The notes: generated from the sequence alone by a model not told the origin. A DNA stretch of 64,000 bases from Druceiella hillmani (GCA_039881145.1 JAYKKI010000087.1:7016001-7080000), one strand, 5' to 3'. Counted from the first letter of the stretch, positions 12,130-24,721 are shown. Made by a program: numbers and translations.

Positions 12130-12274
12130 CTGGGTCAACTGATTGAAACGTAGCGCTGAAGTAAGAAACGGGCCGCCACATCTGACCGAGCACCAGCAAG
12201 CCAACACGTGTCTATGACCCAGAAGATGTGCATCATGTGCCGTTTCAGTATACATCGTGACGATCAGTTAGAAG
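12130..12274 (+). other. GC-rich block ending in a strong splice donor; candidate 5' exon
   Basis: About 145 bases are clearly richer in G+C than the flanks, with many CpGs, and end GTTAGAAG|GTAAGAAA, a near-consensus 5' splice site at 12275. One frame is open from 12157 into the donor, with ATGs at 12214, 12226 and 12235. The short peptide would run MTQKMCIMCRF and on to DDQLE. TCAGT, an arthropod initiator-type word, occurs at 12264. This fits an untranslated or short-coding first exon, but there is no downstream exon I can link and no transcript evidence. Confidence 0.25.
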
Positions 12275-12279
12275 GTAAG

Positions 12280-13244
12280 AAACCTTTTAAGTTCCTTTCT
12301 TTTTAAGGGACTGAGACTGACATTTTGACTATGTGAAATTACTTTATTATGATTAAGTTTCTTAATATTAATATAATTATATTAAGGGCTCAAATATTTT
12401 AGGTGGCTTCAATTTACAAAAAAAATATTAGCCAAAGAAGAAAGTTTATGAATGAATTTTAAAAATGTAGAGGATATCATTCTTGGAAAAGGGATTTAGG
12501 TTGTTAAACTTTGAGAGGTTATAAAAGGATTCGGATATCTTAACGGAGGGGTGGTTGATAAAAAGTAATTTTAGTGCTAGTAGAGAAAATATTTTGAGTG
12601 AATTAATATATTTCGTTTTTATTTTAAAATGCGATGAATTCTATTAGAGTATATTAAACAAAGATAAAGGAGAAAGAAGTTTACTAATTTTTAAACGAAA
12701 ATTTCCCAATGAAAACTTTTCAAGTTTTTAATTTTTGCTTTTAAAGAAGTATGATTTCCAAATATATATTCCTTATCGCATTTCGAGGACTTAGTGAGTG
12801 AACTCACCAGTCAAAAAAAAGTATTTGGAAAATGTAGTTTTGGCACCGGAATTTGAGTAAATAAAGCTCATATTTTATTTAAAATAAAAGAGATCTTCAT
12901 CAAATAAGATCTTCAAAATGAAATAAGGTAAAATATTTTAAAAAGTATGACTGCATAAAACACAATAAGGGTTTGGGCTACCACTATTGAAAGGTCTCGA
13001 AAACAATTGTTGGTACTCTGTATGAAGTGACCAAGTAATAAGTAAAATTCCGATTTCATAAATACTAACAAACGTGAGAAAGCAGTATATAACATAAATA
13101 GCGGTTTTCTATCAACAGACATTAAAAAATAAATAGACGTTCTTTTGAAAGGAGAATTTATGGTGCTGCGCAAACTTTTACACCTATGTTTTTTTAAGTA
13201 AACAAATTTCATTGAAGCAACAAAATATAAAAGAGAAAAACAAG
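12280..13244. other. Non-coding stretch
   Basis: A minus-strand open frame (12913-13320) starts inside the adjacent microsatellite. The part outside it has no recognisable domain, so I do not call it a gene. Confidence 0.4.
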
Positions 13245-13319
<75 letters not shown>

Positions 13320-13320
13320 A
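13245..13320. repeat. Compound (AC)n(TA)nACAC(TA)n(AC)n microsatellite
   Basis: Nearly symmetric: AC units, two TA blocks separated by ACACAC, then AC units. Confidence 0.95.
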
Positions 13321-13979
13321 ATTATTAAAGCAAAACCTGCTGTTAAGAAGGAAAGATTTAAAATTAGAGATCTTACAAACAGCTATGACATCCCACCGTA
13401 ATGTAAAAAGAAACCAAATTCTAAGTTATATTGATTTGTTTCGCTGACAATAGAATTGAGATGAAAAATGATACCATGATCTACTCTATTATTAATCGAA
13501 ATTCTAGATACATGACAGTTTCCATTTCTTTAAGTCAACATTTTTTAGACGATTACTACAAAAGCAATATGCCTCGCATACGATTAATCACGAATAGTTT
13601 AATTAAAATCAATTGGGATCAGTATGGCGATATGTATGTTCCTTCAAGATTTATTCACTTTGTACCAAGCGTCTAAGAAATGCTGACTTTTATAGACAAA
13701 TGATTCAAAGAGAATTGCAATTAAAGTCAGAATAGAATTCGATATCCTTTTCGATTCATATTCTTTCTCGGCTGAGGAAATAAATATAGCATAGAACTAT
13801 GCTTTTTTTAGCATTATTGTTTTAGTGGGATAATAATTTAAATATATGAATCCATAATTAGTTACGCAAAATTTAATGTACAAATATCACTGTATGAATT
13901 TATTTTAAAAAATAATATTTCGGCTACTTTTCCCATTTGAATTGCTTATAAAATATGGTATCATGTATTTTTTTTAATA
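13321..13979. other. Non-coding stretch
   Basis: A plus-strand frame at 13431-13676 is open but unrecognised. Nothing else stands out. Confidence 0.35.
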
Positions 13980-14510
13980 TTGCTTTTTAACTAACCTATA
14001 TTTCATGACATTGCAATTGCAAATATGTATATATTTTTCGTCGGTTACAAAGTCAAATAATAAGAAATCGTTATGAAAGAAATATGAGGCTTTATATACT
14101 TGAAAATGAAGTAATAAAATTTTTTCCGATAAGAAAAATCGGGCGCCAATGCTTACCTCTAAGCGGCCGTCCTAGACAACAAGCCGCCATCAAGTCGTGA
14201 ATCATGCGAGCACAGAGCTTCGGGACATTCGACATGGCAATAATTTTATCCCTACTAGTTTTTAATTAACATATATTTTCATGATATTGTAAGTACATAC
14301 ATATACAGGTGAAAATAAAATCACAATAAATCGTTCTGTAAGTAATAAATGGCTTTACAAAATTGACAATGGAAACTAAGAACTATTTCGAATAAAAACA
14401 ATCGAACGCTGGTGCCGGCTTCTAAGTGGTCGTCCTAGACAACAAATGGAGCTCCGGGAATCCTCTCTACATGACGATCGTCACGAAAGAGAGATATTTT
14501 TTGTGACGCA
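13980..14510 (+). repeat. Diverged tandem pair, about 265-276 bp period
   Basis: Copy A (about 13980-14245) and copy B (about 14257-14510) share collinear blocks: TTTTTAA.TAAC.TATATTT with CATGA.ATTG, then AAATCGTT.TG.AAG, then a G+C-rich end with GTCCTAGACAACAA (about 14169 and 14432). Spacing between matching blocks falls from 276 to 263, so indels have accumulated. The G+C-rich ends contrast with the flanks. No coding potential is visible. Confidence 0.65.
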
Positions 14511-15180
14511 GTTCCATTTGATAGCTAGAAGAGGCTACGAATGTTTCTTCCTCCTTTTCAATATTGCCCTCTCTATCTTCATCTCATTAGTCCATTAGTA
14601 TGACAGGCCCATAGCGGTAAATAAATCCATTGCAGTATTAGCTTTAAAAATTTAAATTTTACTGGAAACACCATATTAATTAGTATTCAACTACACAATT
14701 ATAAACGTAATGTGTGGTCCATTAACTTATGTACTCTCGGTTAAGCTACAAATTAAAGTTGAACTCATTAATTAGAATTGCTTTTTTTGGCAATAACGTC
14801 GTTTGAATGCTCCAATAGGTCGGATATTTATGCTGTGCTTAATATCAATTTCAAAATTTCTTAATATCAATTAAAATTCTAAGTATTAATTTGTCACAAC
14901 TACATATTGCCTACTACGTATATCACATAAAAACTGACTAATTATAAAAATATATAAATCCACATAGAATTCCGGAGTTTTTTAACCTTACTTTTTACAT
15001 GTGCTATAAGACCTTCCATTATACCAACAAACAATATTTTAGAAGATTGGAAGTAGCTTATGGGTTTTGATGATCAATGAATAAGATTATTGCATGAATA
15101 AAAAGAAACACGTTTTAAGTGCCATTTTTTTTCGTGTGATTCAAAATCTTAAATGGTTCAGAATACAATATTAATTTAAA
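14511..15180. other. Non-coding stretch
   Basis: Nothing supportable beyond A+T-rich sequence. Confidence 0.4.
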
Positions 15181-15320
15181 CTTTACGTCTTAAGCCGTTT
15201 CAAAGAAAAGGGTCTTTGACAGACAGAAAGATAGACGGGCGGACGGGTAACTAAGAGATTCTACAAGCGTTTCGTTTTTTTTCTTTCGTTTTGCGGGGCG
15301 GTACCATACAAAATAAACGT
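15181..15320 (+). mobile_element. Decayed insect dispersed repeat (GACAGAC type)
   Basis: GACAGACAGAAAGATAGACG followed by GGGCGGACGGGTAACTAAGA, a T-rich stretch and a GCGGGGCGGTACC end has the layout of the common insect repeat whose 3' end reads roughly GACAGAC...GTTCCGTTTT...GGTACGGAACCC. It is heavily mutated. Confidence 0.4.
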
Positions 15321-15589
15321 ACTAGTATAAGATTTAAAAATATGATATTAATATTACATTATAAAAAATAAAAACCTGTCAAGCACGAGTAGAACTTGCG
15401 CTACAAATTCCCATGCACATTTAGGCATTTATAAATATTTGGTCGTATATAATATTCTTATTTAACCTTTAACAAAATTTTAATTTATAAAACGAATATT
15501 GGTTGTCTGTTATATTTTTCATAGGGTCATATATAAGAAGGAAAAATTACGAAGTTTAACTACAAATTGATGTTTTTTGAATTTTTCGT

Positions 15590-15905
15590 TTACTTATGCT
15601 GTGACACCTTCCCGTCGTGACAAAGTTCAAGCTTCTATATCTATGAGTAGTACCCAATAGCGTTTGATTTACTCGTGTAGGTCAAAATATACGGCACTAT
15701 GATCGTATTTTTAGGGTTATTCTTAATTGTTTTGACTTAGAAGCTTGATTTTTTATAAATCCAAGAGACCTAAGCCTTTGATATTAATTTACACTTGATA
15801 CCTATACGCGTTCCTGAGAAAAAGGGTTTCTACAGATCGACAGAAGAATAACGAAGTGATTTTATAAGGGCTTTTTTTTCTTTTTAAGCACGGAACCCTA
15901 AAAAT
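15590..15905 (+). mobile_element. Insect dispersed repeat, 3' end preserved
   Basis: The 3' end is recognisable: GATCGACAGAAGAATAACGA, then GTGATTTTATAAGGGC, a T-run, and AAGCACGGAACCCTAAAAAT. This matches, in order, the GACAGAC / GTGATCCTATAAGGGTTCCG / GTACGGAACCCTAAAAA layout I associate with a very common lepidopteran repeat. The upstream part is assigned only by continuity. Confidence 0.55.
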
Positions 15906-18019
15906 GGTGATTCATTGTTTTTTAAGTTTTATTACGAAAAGTTCTGACATAAGTATATTATGTCAGATTTTTCTGATTCAATTCTTTGAATGGAGTTTAA
16001 AGTATGCTGATTGCATTTGCTTATACTTCTTTCACGTCGTATCGAAGAAACGGATTGACATGATTTTAGTTACAGCAATAGTTGGTGAATCAGGAAATGA
16101 AGAGGGTCGGGTGGTGGCCTATGGATAAATTAACTAATAAGTTTTTGATTCAAATTATTGTCTCAAATCTAGTTAATTGCAATATTTAAAATATATTCTC
16201 TTTTGTTGGTTAGGGTATTGAGTAATATTTAAAGGAAAAAAATGTTTTTTTAAGTTCTTGGGAACAAAAAATGTTTTTCTTACTGACTTTTTTACCCCGA
16301 GTTCAAAACAATTAAAAAGTTTGTTAAAAGCCGATCAAAAGTATTTAATGGTGAATAATTTTGATATGGCTTCTTTTTTATTTAAAATAAGTCATTCTAA
16401 AAAACCTCTTTTAAAAGATATAAGTCTTCAAAACGAATTTCAGTACCCTTCCCTCCTTCTCTTCAGGTTTTAACCAGGCATACCGAAAATTTAATAAAGT
16501 CAATTTAACGGCATTAATTAATTTCTTCAATGCAAAGTTATTTACGTTATACATTAAATAGCCTTGATAAATTAAAATAGCAAATGATTATTTTTCTTCC
16601 GTCCGTTACAGAAATTTATAAGGGTAAATATACTTAAATATCGAAAAACAATATTAATATTTGTATGCAATAATGTTTACGTACCTAATTGTTTACGGAT
16701 TTATCGTCGTACAAGTACAAATACGATTGCTACTTGCTACCGTGTCCAATTTATTCTAGTAACTATGTTTTACAAAAGTTTGCGAATGTGACTATTAATT
16801 GCTAAATACTAATTTTCTTGTGCCTTGGTTTTGCTACTAACTCATTTAGTCGTATTATTTTCGATATTGCGATTAACAAATTCTTAGCTACATTCTCCGT
16901 AATATATGTTCCACTTTTATAATTGTGTTATCTAACGAGGCGTTTCTTTGGCATTACCAACCGTTTTTTGTATGCGGTTAATTTTATAGTATTCTGTTCG
17001 CTAACCCCATAATAGTGAGAAATATGAAATGAAAGCAAATATTAATTACTTACTTAAATGTATTCAAATAGGATGTTTGTAATTTACACATCCACTTAAT
17101 TTAATTATTCTAATAATCGATATGTAGGAACTGTTATCGCATAAGTACCGACATCCACATGTGTAATACATGAATTAAATATTAAACGTTATTGACGCTT
17201 GAGCCATTTCACCGAAGACACTAAAACCTAATGGTACTTTAACTTAACTTTCGTAGAACGTTTGGCTCGTTTAATAAATGGTGAATGTGTGAAAGGGGAA
17301 TATGTTTGTTCCTATTATACAAACAACGTAAACAGCTTGAATTTAGGCTCATTGAGTGTTATTTTATTCATAAAAGTTATCACACCATAAACAATCAAAC
17401 GAATGCATTATTTCTCTAAAATCCTGCAAGTTATTCTTGCAAAAGATAAGTGCTATTTGTTTCCCTATTGAAAGCGAATAGATTTATGTAGTTACCATTG
17501 ATATTAAATTTGGAAGAGTTTTCTCAAAGCTAATTTAACTAAATGATTAAAAAGAATACAGTTGAATCGAATATAGCTGGACAATCAAATATACAATTTG
17601 ATACAATATTTAAATTTAGCATAGTGTTTTAAAAATAGATCAAAAATATTGCAATTTCTGAAGGTTTTGAAATAAAATAAAGAGAGAAGTTCTATCTCTC
17701 CGCGGTCATTGGTTTTAACTAAAGGATCGAATATGCCAATTACAATTAGAATTTACATTCTGAGGGTTTCTAGATCTTTGAAAGCACTTAAGGTTAAAAG
17801 TATTTCTATTCAACTATTTACAAATATTAATACAAATTTTCACCACGCAAATATATTGCTGAGAATGTATTTCACAGGTTTCAAAATCTGATGGATTTCT
17901 TAAATAGTATAAAATTTCGAATCACGATTATAGTTTTTCGATACAATTTAGTTAAACTACTAGTAGCCGTGTTTTTCCATAAGCTTGATTAAACAATGTT
18001 GTTAATGAATTGGAGAGCA
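15906..18019. other. Non-coding stretch
   Basis: Open frames at 15904-16128, 16258-16473 and 17709-17891 show no recognisable protein features. No repeats are evident. Confidence 0.35.
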
Positions 18020-18165
18020 TGTTTTGTGGGCATTTCTAATATCATCTCGCTATATTTCTAGTTCCTACTTCTTCAGCTGTAACAAGTCGGCGAACAGACG
18101 GACACGTGACGCGTTTTAATGGCTTCGTCTTTATCTTTTAAGGCAAGGCACACTAAAATGGTTTT
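18020..18165 (+). mobile_element. Decayed insect dispersed repeat (GACAGAC type)
   Basis: GGCGAACAGACGGACACGTG is followed by a pyrimidine-rich stretch and TTTTAAGGCAAGGCACACTA, parallel to the copies at 15181 and 15590 but more diverged. Confidence 0.35.
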
Positions 18166-18465
18166 ATAAACGTGCCATTCTTACTTCGTGCTATTTTTAT
18201 GAGCTATTTGTAATAATATTAGTATAAAAACTAGAAAAAACCGAATAAGAATTTAGTACTAATACTTAGAGTTAAGAAAGATTTCTTTTATTTATGAAAA
18301 GATACACATTTTTAAATAGGCAGCAACGTACTTTTTGCGATAGGAGTAATTCCTATATTAATAGCTAGAATAATATTTGGAGTAGACAATTTTTTTTAAG
18401 CTTTATTTTCGGCGTTCGAAATTTGTTATACATGAGGACGAACTCCATAAGGTAATTAAAACCTC

Positions 18466-18481
18466 AGTGTGTGTGTGTGTA

Positions 18482-18521
<40 letters not shown>
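18466..18521. repeat. Symmetric (GT)n(TA)n(AC)n microsatellite
   Basis: GT units, a TA core and AC units together form one near-perfect palindrome able to fold as a long hairpin. Confidence 0.95.
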
Positions 18522-19186
18522 AGTAACTGTGTATGTACTTAGTAATATAAAAAAACATGAAAAAAAATCCTAATAACTTTTCTCATGTCAAATTCCACAG
18601 CAAACAAAGTCGCGCCGGCACGGCAAGTTCAATATTAAATTGTTTAGGTATTACCGAATATCCCTTACGTTAAATCTCATTATTGTTTGTTTTCATTATT
18701 TTTTCGTTCACTTTTCCATGTCCACTACCAGCCACGAGGTCACAAAAAGTAAACAAAAAAAACCGGCTGTGTCTACCTTGCAAGTATATGTGACGAGGAG
18801 AGGAGGGCCGGTAACATATTTTCAATATCGCATTCTAACAACGTCGTATCGTCGGTTTATTTCTAATTTTTTTGATAAAAGAAGCTAAATTACTCCCAAT
18901 GGAAATCGAATGACTAAGTTCGTTTCCAATTTACTAAGTGTGTTAAACAATCCGAATATCTCAAATGTTGTATTATGAATATCAGTAATATCAACGTGAA
19001 AAACAGTCATGTGATACAGTACTCATACTAATGCAGATTTCATAATCCTCTAGTGTTTTGTAACGCTTAAAATTTGTATCAAAACGCGGATATATTACAA
19101 GTATAGAGCATAGGTAGGCTAATTTTATATTTGATAGCGTCATTCCTCGTCACTCTGGAGACGGAGGAGTTACTGATTTTTTTAAC
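18522..19186. other. Non-coding stretch
   Basis: An 82-codon plus-strand frame (18640-18888) covers a G+C-richer patch, but its predicted peptide is not recognisable and has no clear initiation context. Confidence 0.35.
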
Positions 19187-19198
19187 AATAAATGATCT

Positions 19199-19430
19199 AT
19201 TGAATATATTTGGCGTTAATTTTGTAGAAATTCACTATTCACAATCAAATGAAACTACGTGATGTAGTATTATTTCTACTTCTTCAGGTGGGCTATTAGC
19301 AAAGATCTTCGCTAATAATCGTTGCTAATAGCCTACCTGAATATGTTGTAATACAGCGAAATCTAGGTCGTATTAAAGAACTTAAGAAAAGTAGAAATAA
19401 TACTACATCAGGTAGTTTCATTTAATTGTG
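19199..19430 (+). mobile_element. Hammerhead-family repeat with 12-bp flanking duplication
   Basis: It begins ATTGAATATATTTGGCG and continues with the family blocks ACTACGTGATGTAGTATTAT and CTTCAGGTGGGCTATTAGC, then the right arm ending TTTCATTTAATTGTG. The left inverted arm is shortened, losing most of its hammerhead copy. The exact 12-mer AATAAATGATCT lies on both sides (19187-19198 and 19431-19442). It is consistent with a target-site duplication, though its first bases overlap element sequence seen in other copies. Confidence 0.8.
19333..19374 (+). ncRNA. Degenerate hammerhead-like motif
   Basis: The motif is recognisable by position and by the TGTTGTAATACAGC stem II segment. The core reads CTGAATA, so the invariant G8 is replaced by T, and stem I has lost a pair. 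It should be catalytically dead. Confidence 0.5.
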
Positions 19431-19442
19431 AATAAATGATCT

Positions 19443-20130
19443 GTTTATTGAAACCCACCTTTATGCTATACTGTTTATGATTTTAAATACATCATAAAAA
19501 TATAGTTCTTTATAACATTATATTTTATATGTAGTATTACATGATAACCGCCGCTGTTTGTTTTCTTTTTAATTACACTGTCTTAAAGGTTTCATCTAAC
19601 GAACTGAAACTTATGCCAAAGCTTAAGTTTGGGAATAATACTAGTTAATATATAATGCTATAGTCTGAAAAGCATGGTTCAAGAGAATTTGAAATATAAG
19701 CATCTCTAAAAAACTTTCATGGATAATTTCTAGCCATGTAGTCCTTTGCATATACTGAAAAACAATTAGTAAAAATAGGATATTTTCGTATTTAAATCTG
19801 AATTCTACTGGCTATTTCTTAACTTTTATAACGAAAAGTAAGAAGAGTTAAACAAATTTCTTCCGAGCACTTAATTGTTGGGACATTTTTCCTCTCCTTC
19901 AGCATTTTGTGTGGTTAATTATTAATTCATAATGGAAGAACCTAAGTAGAATATTTGTCAAGTATGCAATTCAACTTATATTCTGCGCAATATAAGCTAG
20001 AAAAAGGCTACGTTTATTTTAATTATGTTTTTTTTTCATTCTTATTATTATGCCAACCTTAATGTCAATAGAAAAGGGTAAAATAAGTAGGAAAACTTTA
20101 ACGATATAATAAAACTAAGGCTTTACTTAT
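19443..20130. other. Non-coding stretch
   Basis: Nothing supportable. Confidence 0.4.
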
Positions 20131-20440
20131 TAACCGACTGCAAAAAGAGGAGGTTCTCAATTCTCGGAATCCTTTTTTTATGTATGTTCGGCGATAATTA
20201 TATATCTAGTGGGCCGATTTTGATGATTCTTTTTATATTTGAAAGAAGGTACTATAGATGTGGTATCATGTAAATTTGATGATGATCTGATGATAAGGTC
20301 CGGAAGTGAATACTGGAACTCCATAACGACTATGATTCAAGATATCCGCGTAGTCGTTATTTTGCAAAATAACCACACCGCTTATCAGTCAGGTTCTTAC
20401 GATAAGTTTTAGATATTAACAATGGAGCTCCTTGCAAATA
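20131..20440 (+). mobile_element. Insect dispersed repeat (AACCGACT..GAGGAGGTTCTC type)
   Basis: AACCGACTGCAAAAAGAGGA, GGTTCTCAATTCTCGG, TTTTTTATGTATGTTCGGCG, GGGCCGATTTTGATGATTC, TTTGAAAGAAGGTACT and GATGATCTGATGATAAGG follow in the order of a repeat that is abundant in Lepidoptera in my experience of such sequences. The end near 20440 is approximate. It has no coding capacity. Confidence 0.6.
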
Positions 20441-21361
20441 TTAGTAAATAAACGGTTATTAAAAATATTTGCTATTAGTACACCGTCGACCAGGTCAGGG
20501 TCTGATGATGACTTTCATCGGTTCCAGAGGTCAACACATGCAAACAAACAAAAAACAAATTTTCCCCTTTATAGATATTATTGAAACATTTTCGATTGTA
20601 TTTCAACAGATCTCGTCTTAAATGACTTAATGGAAACCGTGAAACATACCTCATCGCCAAGTTCAAATATATGACTATATACTTCAAAGAATTAATTTAT
20701 CTTCACAGAGAGAAATTACGAAATGGTGAGAGTTCCGTTTAAGAATCCTAAAAATTATACAAAACTGCCCTAAATCTTGAAAATCCTCAATAGCAGCTGT
20801 AACTTTAAATGCTGGAAATATTCTAACAATTGAGATGAGTCGAAAAGCCCCATGTGCGATTGTTTAGAACGCTTTTGAATAATAGATAAGCGCTAATAAA
20901 GCCGCAGTTCATGTTCATTTAATTACTCTATTAATTGAGTCAATGTAAGTGTACTCGTATGATTCATTATGCTAAACTTCAGTTTAAACCTACTTTGTTT
21001 TCTAGATAAGTGGATGTATATAGTTGATTTAAGTGTCATAAATTCCCGAAAAATTTATAGGTAATTTTCAATAAGCTATAGTTATAGTTATCCATGTTTA
21101 AAGGATTCCATATTTTTTTGTAAATTAACGTAATGTCAGAGCCTTCCCAGTCGTATTGTGCAAAGCACTACTCAAGAATTTCATTAAAAGATAATAAAAA
21201 AGCTTCAATAAATTATTTTAGAACTTAAATAATTATTTTTTGTTTATTTTTTAAATCAAATGTAATAAAGTAGCACATCGAACCATGGGGCCGTCGTAAA
21301 CTTCTTTATTCGCGCACAAGCGTACCGCGTGTCATTTCGCAAGATTTGTGAGTGTTACTTC
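20441..21361. other. Non-coding stretch
   Basis: No gene called. The open frame at 20475-20687 (minus) has no recognisable features. 21285-21360 is relatively G+C-rich with several CpGs, without an assignable function. Confidence 0.35.
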
Positions 21362-21392
21362 GAAATCGGTGCACCGTTCATGTGCCGATTTC
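21362..21392. repeat. Short hairpin, 8-bp perfect stem
   Basis: GAAATCGG (21362-21369) pairs with CCGATTTC (21385-21392), and the stem can extend inward by imperfect TGCA/TGTG pairing. It lies in a G+C-richer patch. Confidence 0.6.
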
Positions 21393-21562
21393 TTGAAAAT
21401 CATTGATTGTAGTGAGTTGCCACTAAGGGCAATCAATTCTGTATTTAAAAATTTGTTAAGATTAATTATTTCTTCACAGATCTGATGAGGAAAGCAACAT
21501 TTATACATTTTTACTTTTATGTATGCAAAATAAGATACATACCTTTAGCCAGTTATGTATGT

Positions 21563-21594
<32 letters not shown>

Positions 21595-21601
21595 TATATA
21601 T
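21563..21601. repeat. (TA)n microsatellite
   Basis: A TA run with one AA interruption. Confidence 0.95.
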
Positions 21602-24532
21602 TCACCTTTTATAGAGCATCGGTGGAGATATAGGGGAAATTTCGAAAATTTTACTTTAGAGCGATATAATCAATAGCACCTTAGAGAAAAGGTCGGGGTT
21701 CACAATATTTCGCGTACCGTATAACCAATAATTATCATTACATGGTGAGATTAAAAATTGACTTTAATAATTAATATCAATAACCGATAATAACATAACG
21801 CTAAGAAATTAAATTTCCTGTTTATAATAACATATATTAAAAACCTATTTCTCATCAAATAAAAGAATGAAACCTAATTCTGTCAAGACATCTCCACCAT
21901 AGCGAGTGGCAAACCTTATTCTACTTTGCAGTTGTGAGTGTGACATAACTATTGGGGCTTGATTTAATTTGGATTTTTTTCCCTAGATTTTTCGGTCAAG
22001 ATATTTAACCTTTCCCTTTTTAAATTAAATGTACTATGTTGTATTAGTTTGTGTTTGTCGCGAAAGTTTGAGAATGTTATGTAATAATAAATTATAGGAC
22101 TTATTTCGTTACTAGTCACCATTTGGTTGCAAGAAGACATATCGACAAGAAATATAGCAATTGATAAAAAAAGCTATTTAAATAAATATTTCAATTCCAA
22201 ATATTCATGAAATAATTGGTAAGAACTTTATCAAAACGAATGAGTGTAGCATATAGCCATATAAATACAAAAAATAGGTCAATTGCAAGCTATACTTTAA
22301 TGCAAGCTGTACAAAACTCTGAGAAAAGTTTGGCAGAAAACGAAAGCAATAATTATAAATGTCATATTTTTTATTTAAATCATGATATGTTAACAACTAT
22401 AATATACATATATACTGAACGATACATTTACGAATTGAAAGATTATGTCTTAAATATAAAATAAAGTAATAAAAATACTGTGCACCTTTAAATGCCTAGG
22501 TGTGAACGAAACCCTCATAGTACGAGAAGAATTTAAAATGTTTCACTAATTTTTCATTAAGGTAACGTACAAAATTGGAAAAAAAAGTGTTAAAAGTGTG
22601 TTAAAAGATTTACTCTCTCTTGAGTAAAATCATTATATTTTCATGAATTTATAACATTTTTGCTTTTGTCTTACGATTTGCCTTTTTCTCTTAAAAATAA
22701 TTTTTCAATGTAGAAATTACAAATAATCATCATCAGTGTTTCAATCTAAACCGTTTTAATAAATATATTTGCTTAACTGTGAAATAAGTAATTTACATTT
22801 AATAATTAAAGAAAATTACAAACTACAGTCGCTCGATAAATATCTAAACTAATATGTACTAGAAATAAACATTCAATGAACGTCAAGGTAATTCTGAGAA
22901 AATAAAAGAAAGAGAACTTGTATTGCCGACCCACTGTGTTTAGCTGGAATTTTTTGTGGTCAATTGTAATTCTAAATTGCTTAAATTTAAACTAAGCGGT
23001 GTAATTTCAAACTGCTTTAAATTATTATATTTTTACAAATTACTTTTAAAGCTTTGATCTTCCTTGAAAGGAAAAAACAACATTTTAATTCATATATAGT
23101 TTGAATCGTTTGACAGTGTCAATATCAAATAAATCTCATAAAATACAATTCCTTGAACCAAATTCCTTTCTATCTTGTTTAGTTTTAGCATTTTCCTTAT
23201 GGTCGCCCTTCTCTTGTATTGAAACAAACCAGAATAATCTCGTTCCGATCCTATTCGCTTTAAACGCCTTATTTATATTCTAGGCCAATGTTCGGTCTGA
23301 GCATTGACCTGACAAAACAATGTATTGGCATGCTTTAGGTTACACAATTGTAAAATTAAACTATTCGGAAAACGATTGTCGAATTTCGAGGACAAAGTTA
23401 CCCTTTTCGAAATTTTAATATTTTTCCGATAAAGCCAATGGTAGAAAATATCAATGTAAGAAGTGTTGAAATTGCATAAATACAGACGATATTAGTAGAC
23501 ACTGACTGTGAACTTTATTTTCCTTCTGCAGCCACCTACCGTGATGAGAAGTGAAGGTTAAAATAATTTTCAGTTTCACTTCCTATCTCCGGCTTCATTT
23601 TAAAATTTAAACGATACTTTTAGTATTGTATAAAAAATATATTTAGTGAATAACGCAAAATATGGGATCGTACTTATCGCAATTAAGGAAAAATTATCGA
23701 ATGAAATTTGTTGTTCTTGAAACAATTATAATCAATGTATATTGCAAGCTACGCCTACTCGAATAGTCACGCATTAGGCGTATGTTATCATCGGATGCTG
23801 CGCTTTTTGAGAACTCTTGCCGCGCCTTATTTCTAGCTATGGTTGTCGTTCTACCACACATTCTTAAAATTATAAATATTACCTACGGAATATCAAATTC
23901 AGTTATAAATAGCGATGAAGTGAAATGAGGAAGTCGCGAGTTATAGCATGGAATATCTGTAACGTGAAGTTTTGCTTATTTTCGCCTTGTCAAAAACTAT
24001 AATTCGTTTCGTTCTTAAAGATTTTAATTGTTTACCAACATTTTAATTGTAACTTTACTTTTTTTTGTTTCTTTATCCCGACTTAATAAAATAAAGTTTA
24101 AAAGAAATAAAATAAATCCTCGCTTTAAAGGGATGAAAAATATAGAATCAGCTTCAGCTTTAGATTTAGTACAATTCTTATTCTATCAATTTTAAAGCTG
24201 CTACGTGAGTAGAATCCTTACAAACTAAATAGTGTTTATAAGAAACTTACACATAACTAAGACCCTCGTTGTTAAAACTGTGTTAGTCATTTTACCGTAT
24301 GATATCGTTTTCTTCTGTGGGAAAACAATGCACTATCAATAAAATTAAGAGGCACCAGAAGAAAATCGATACGGGAGATGGTATTCCAAAATCAAACCAT
24401 AAATAACTAATTGTACAGATATATGGCGATATAAAACCATTGGGAAATAATTTTAATTAAAAAAAACGTTTCTTTAAAACGTTATACTTGTGTTTACCTA
24501 AAAATAAATAATCTAATTATAATTTAATTAGA
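21602..24532. other. Non-coding stretch
   Basis: Several 60-82 codon frames (22205-22464 on both strands, 23101-23283) overlap without recognisable protein features. No repeats or RNA genes seen. Confidence 0.35.
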
Positions 24533-24575
24533 TTTTACTCACAATCATCATATATTATGAGGATTGTGAGTAAAA
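24533..24575. repeat. Inverted repeat, 20-bp arms, 3-base loop
   Basis: TTTTACTCACAATCATCATA and TATGAGGATTGTGAGTAAAA pair with one mismatch around TAT. Confidence 0.85.
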
Positions 24576-24721
24576 GTTCTTGTTGCACAGTAGTGCGCTA
24601 ATTTCACTAATATAATGTAGAGCATTAATGGAAAATATGCTATAGCGTCTCAAGTCGCCTTTGGTTAATAAAAACGTGACAGGTTTGTTAAGTTTGCTAC
24701 TTATTTTTACATTTCAATTTC

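Noticed and set aside
12913..13320. 135-codon minus-strand open frame, longest with a start codon
   Set aside because: Its start and first 25 residues come from the (AC)n(TA)n microsatellite; the remainder matches no family I know and has no supporting context.
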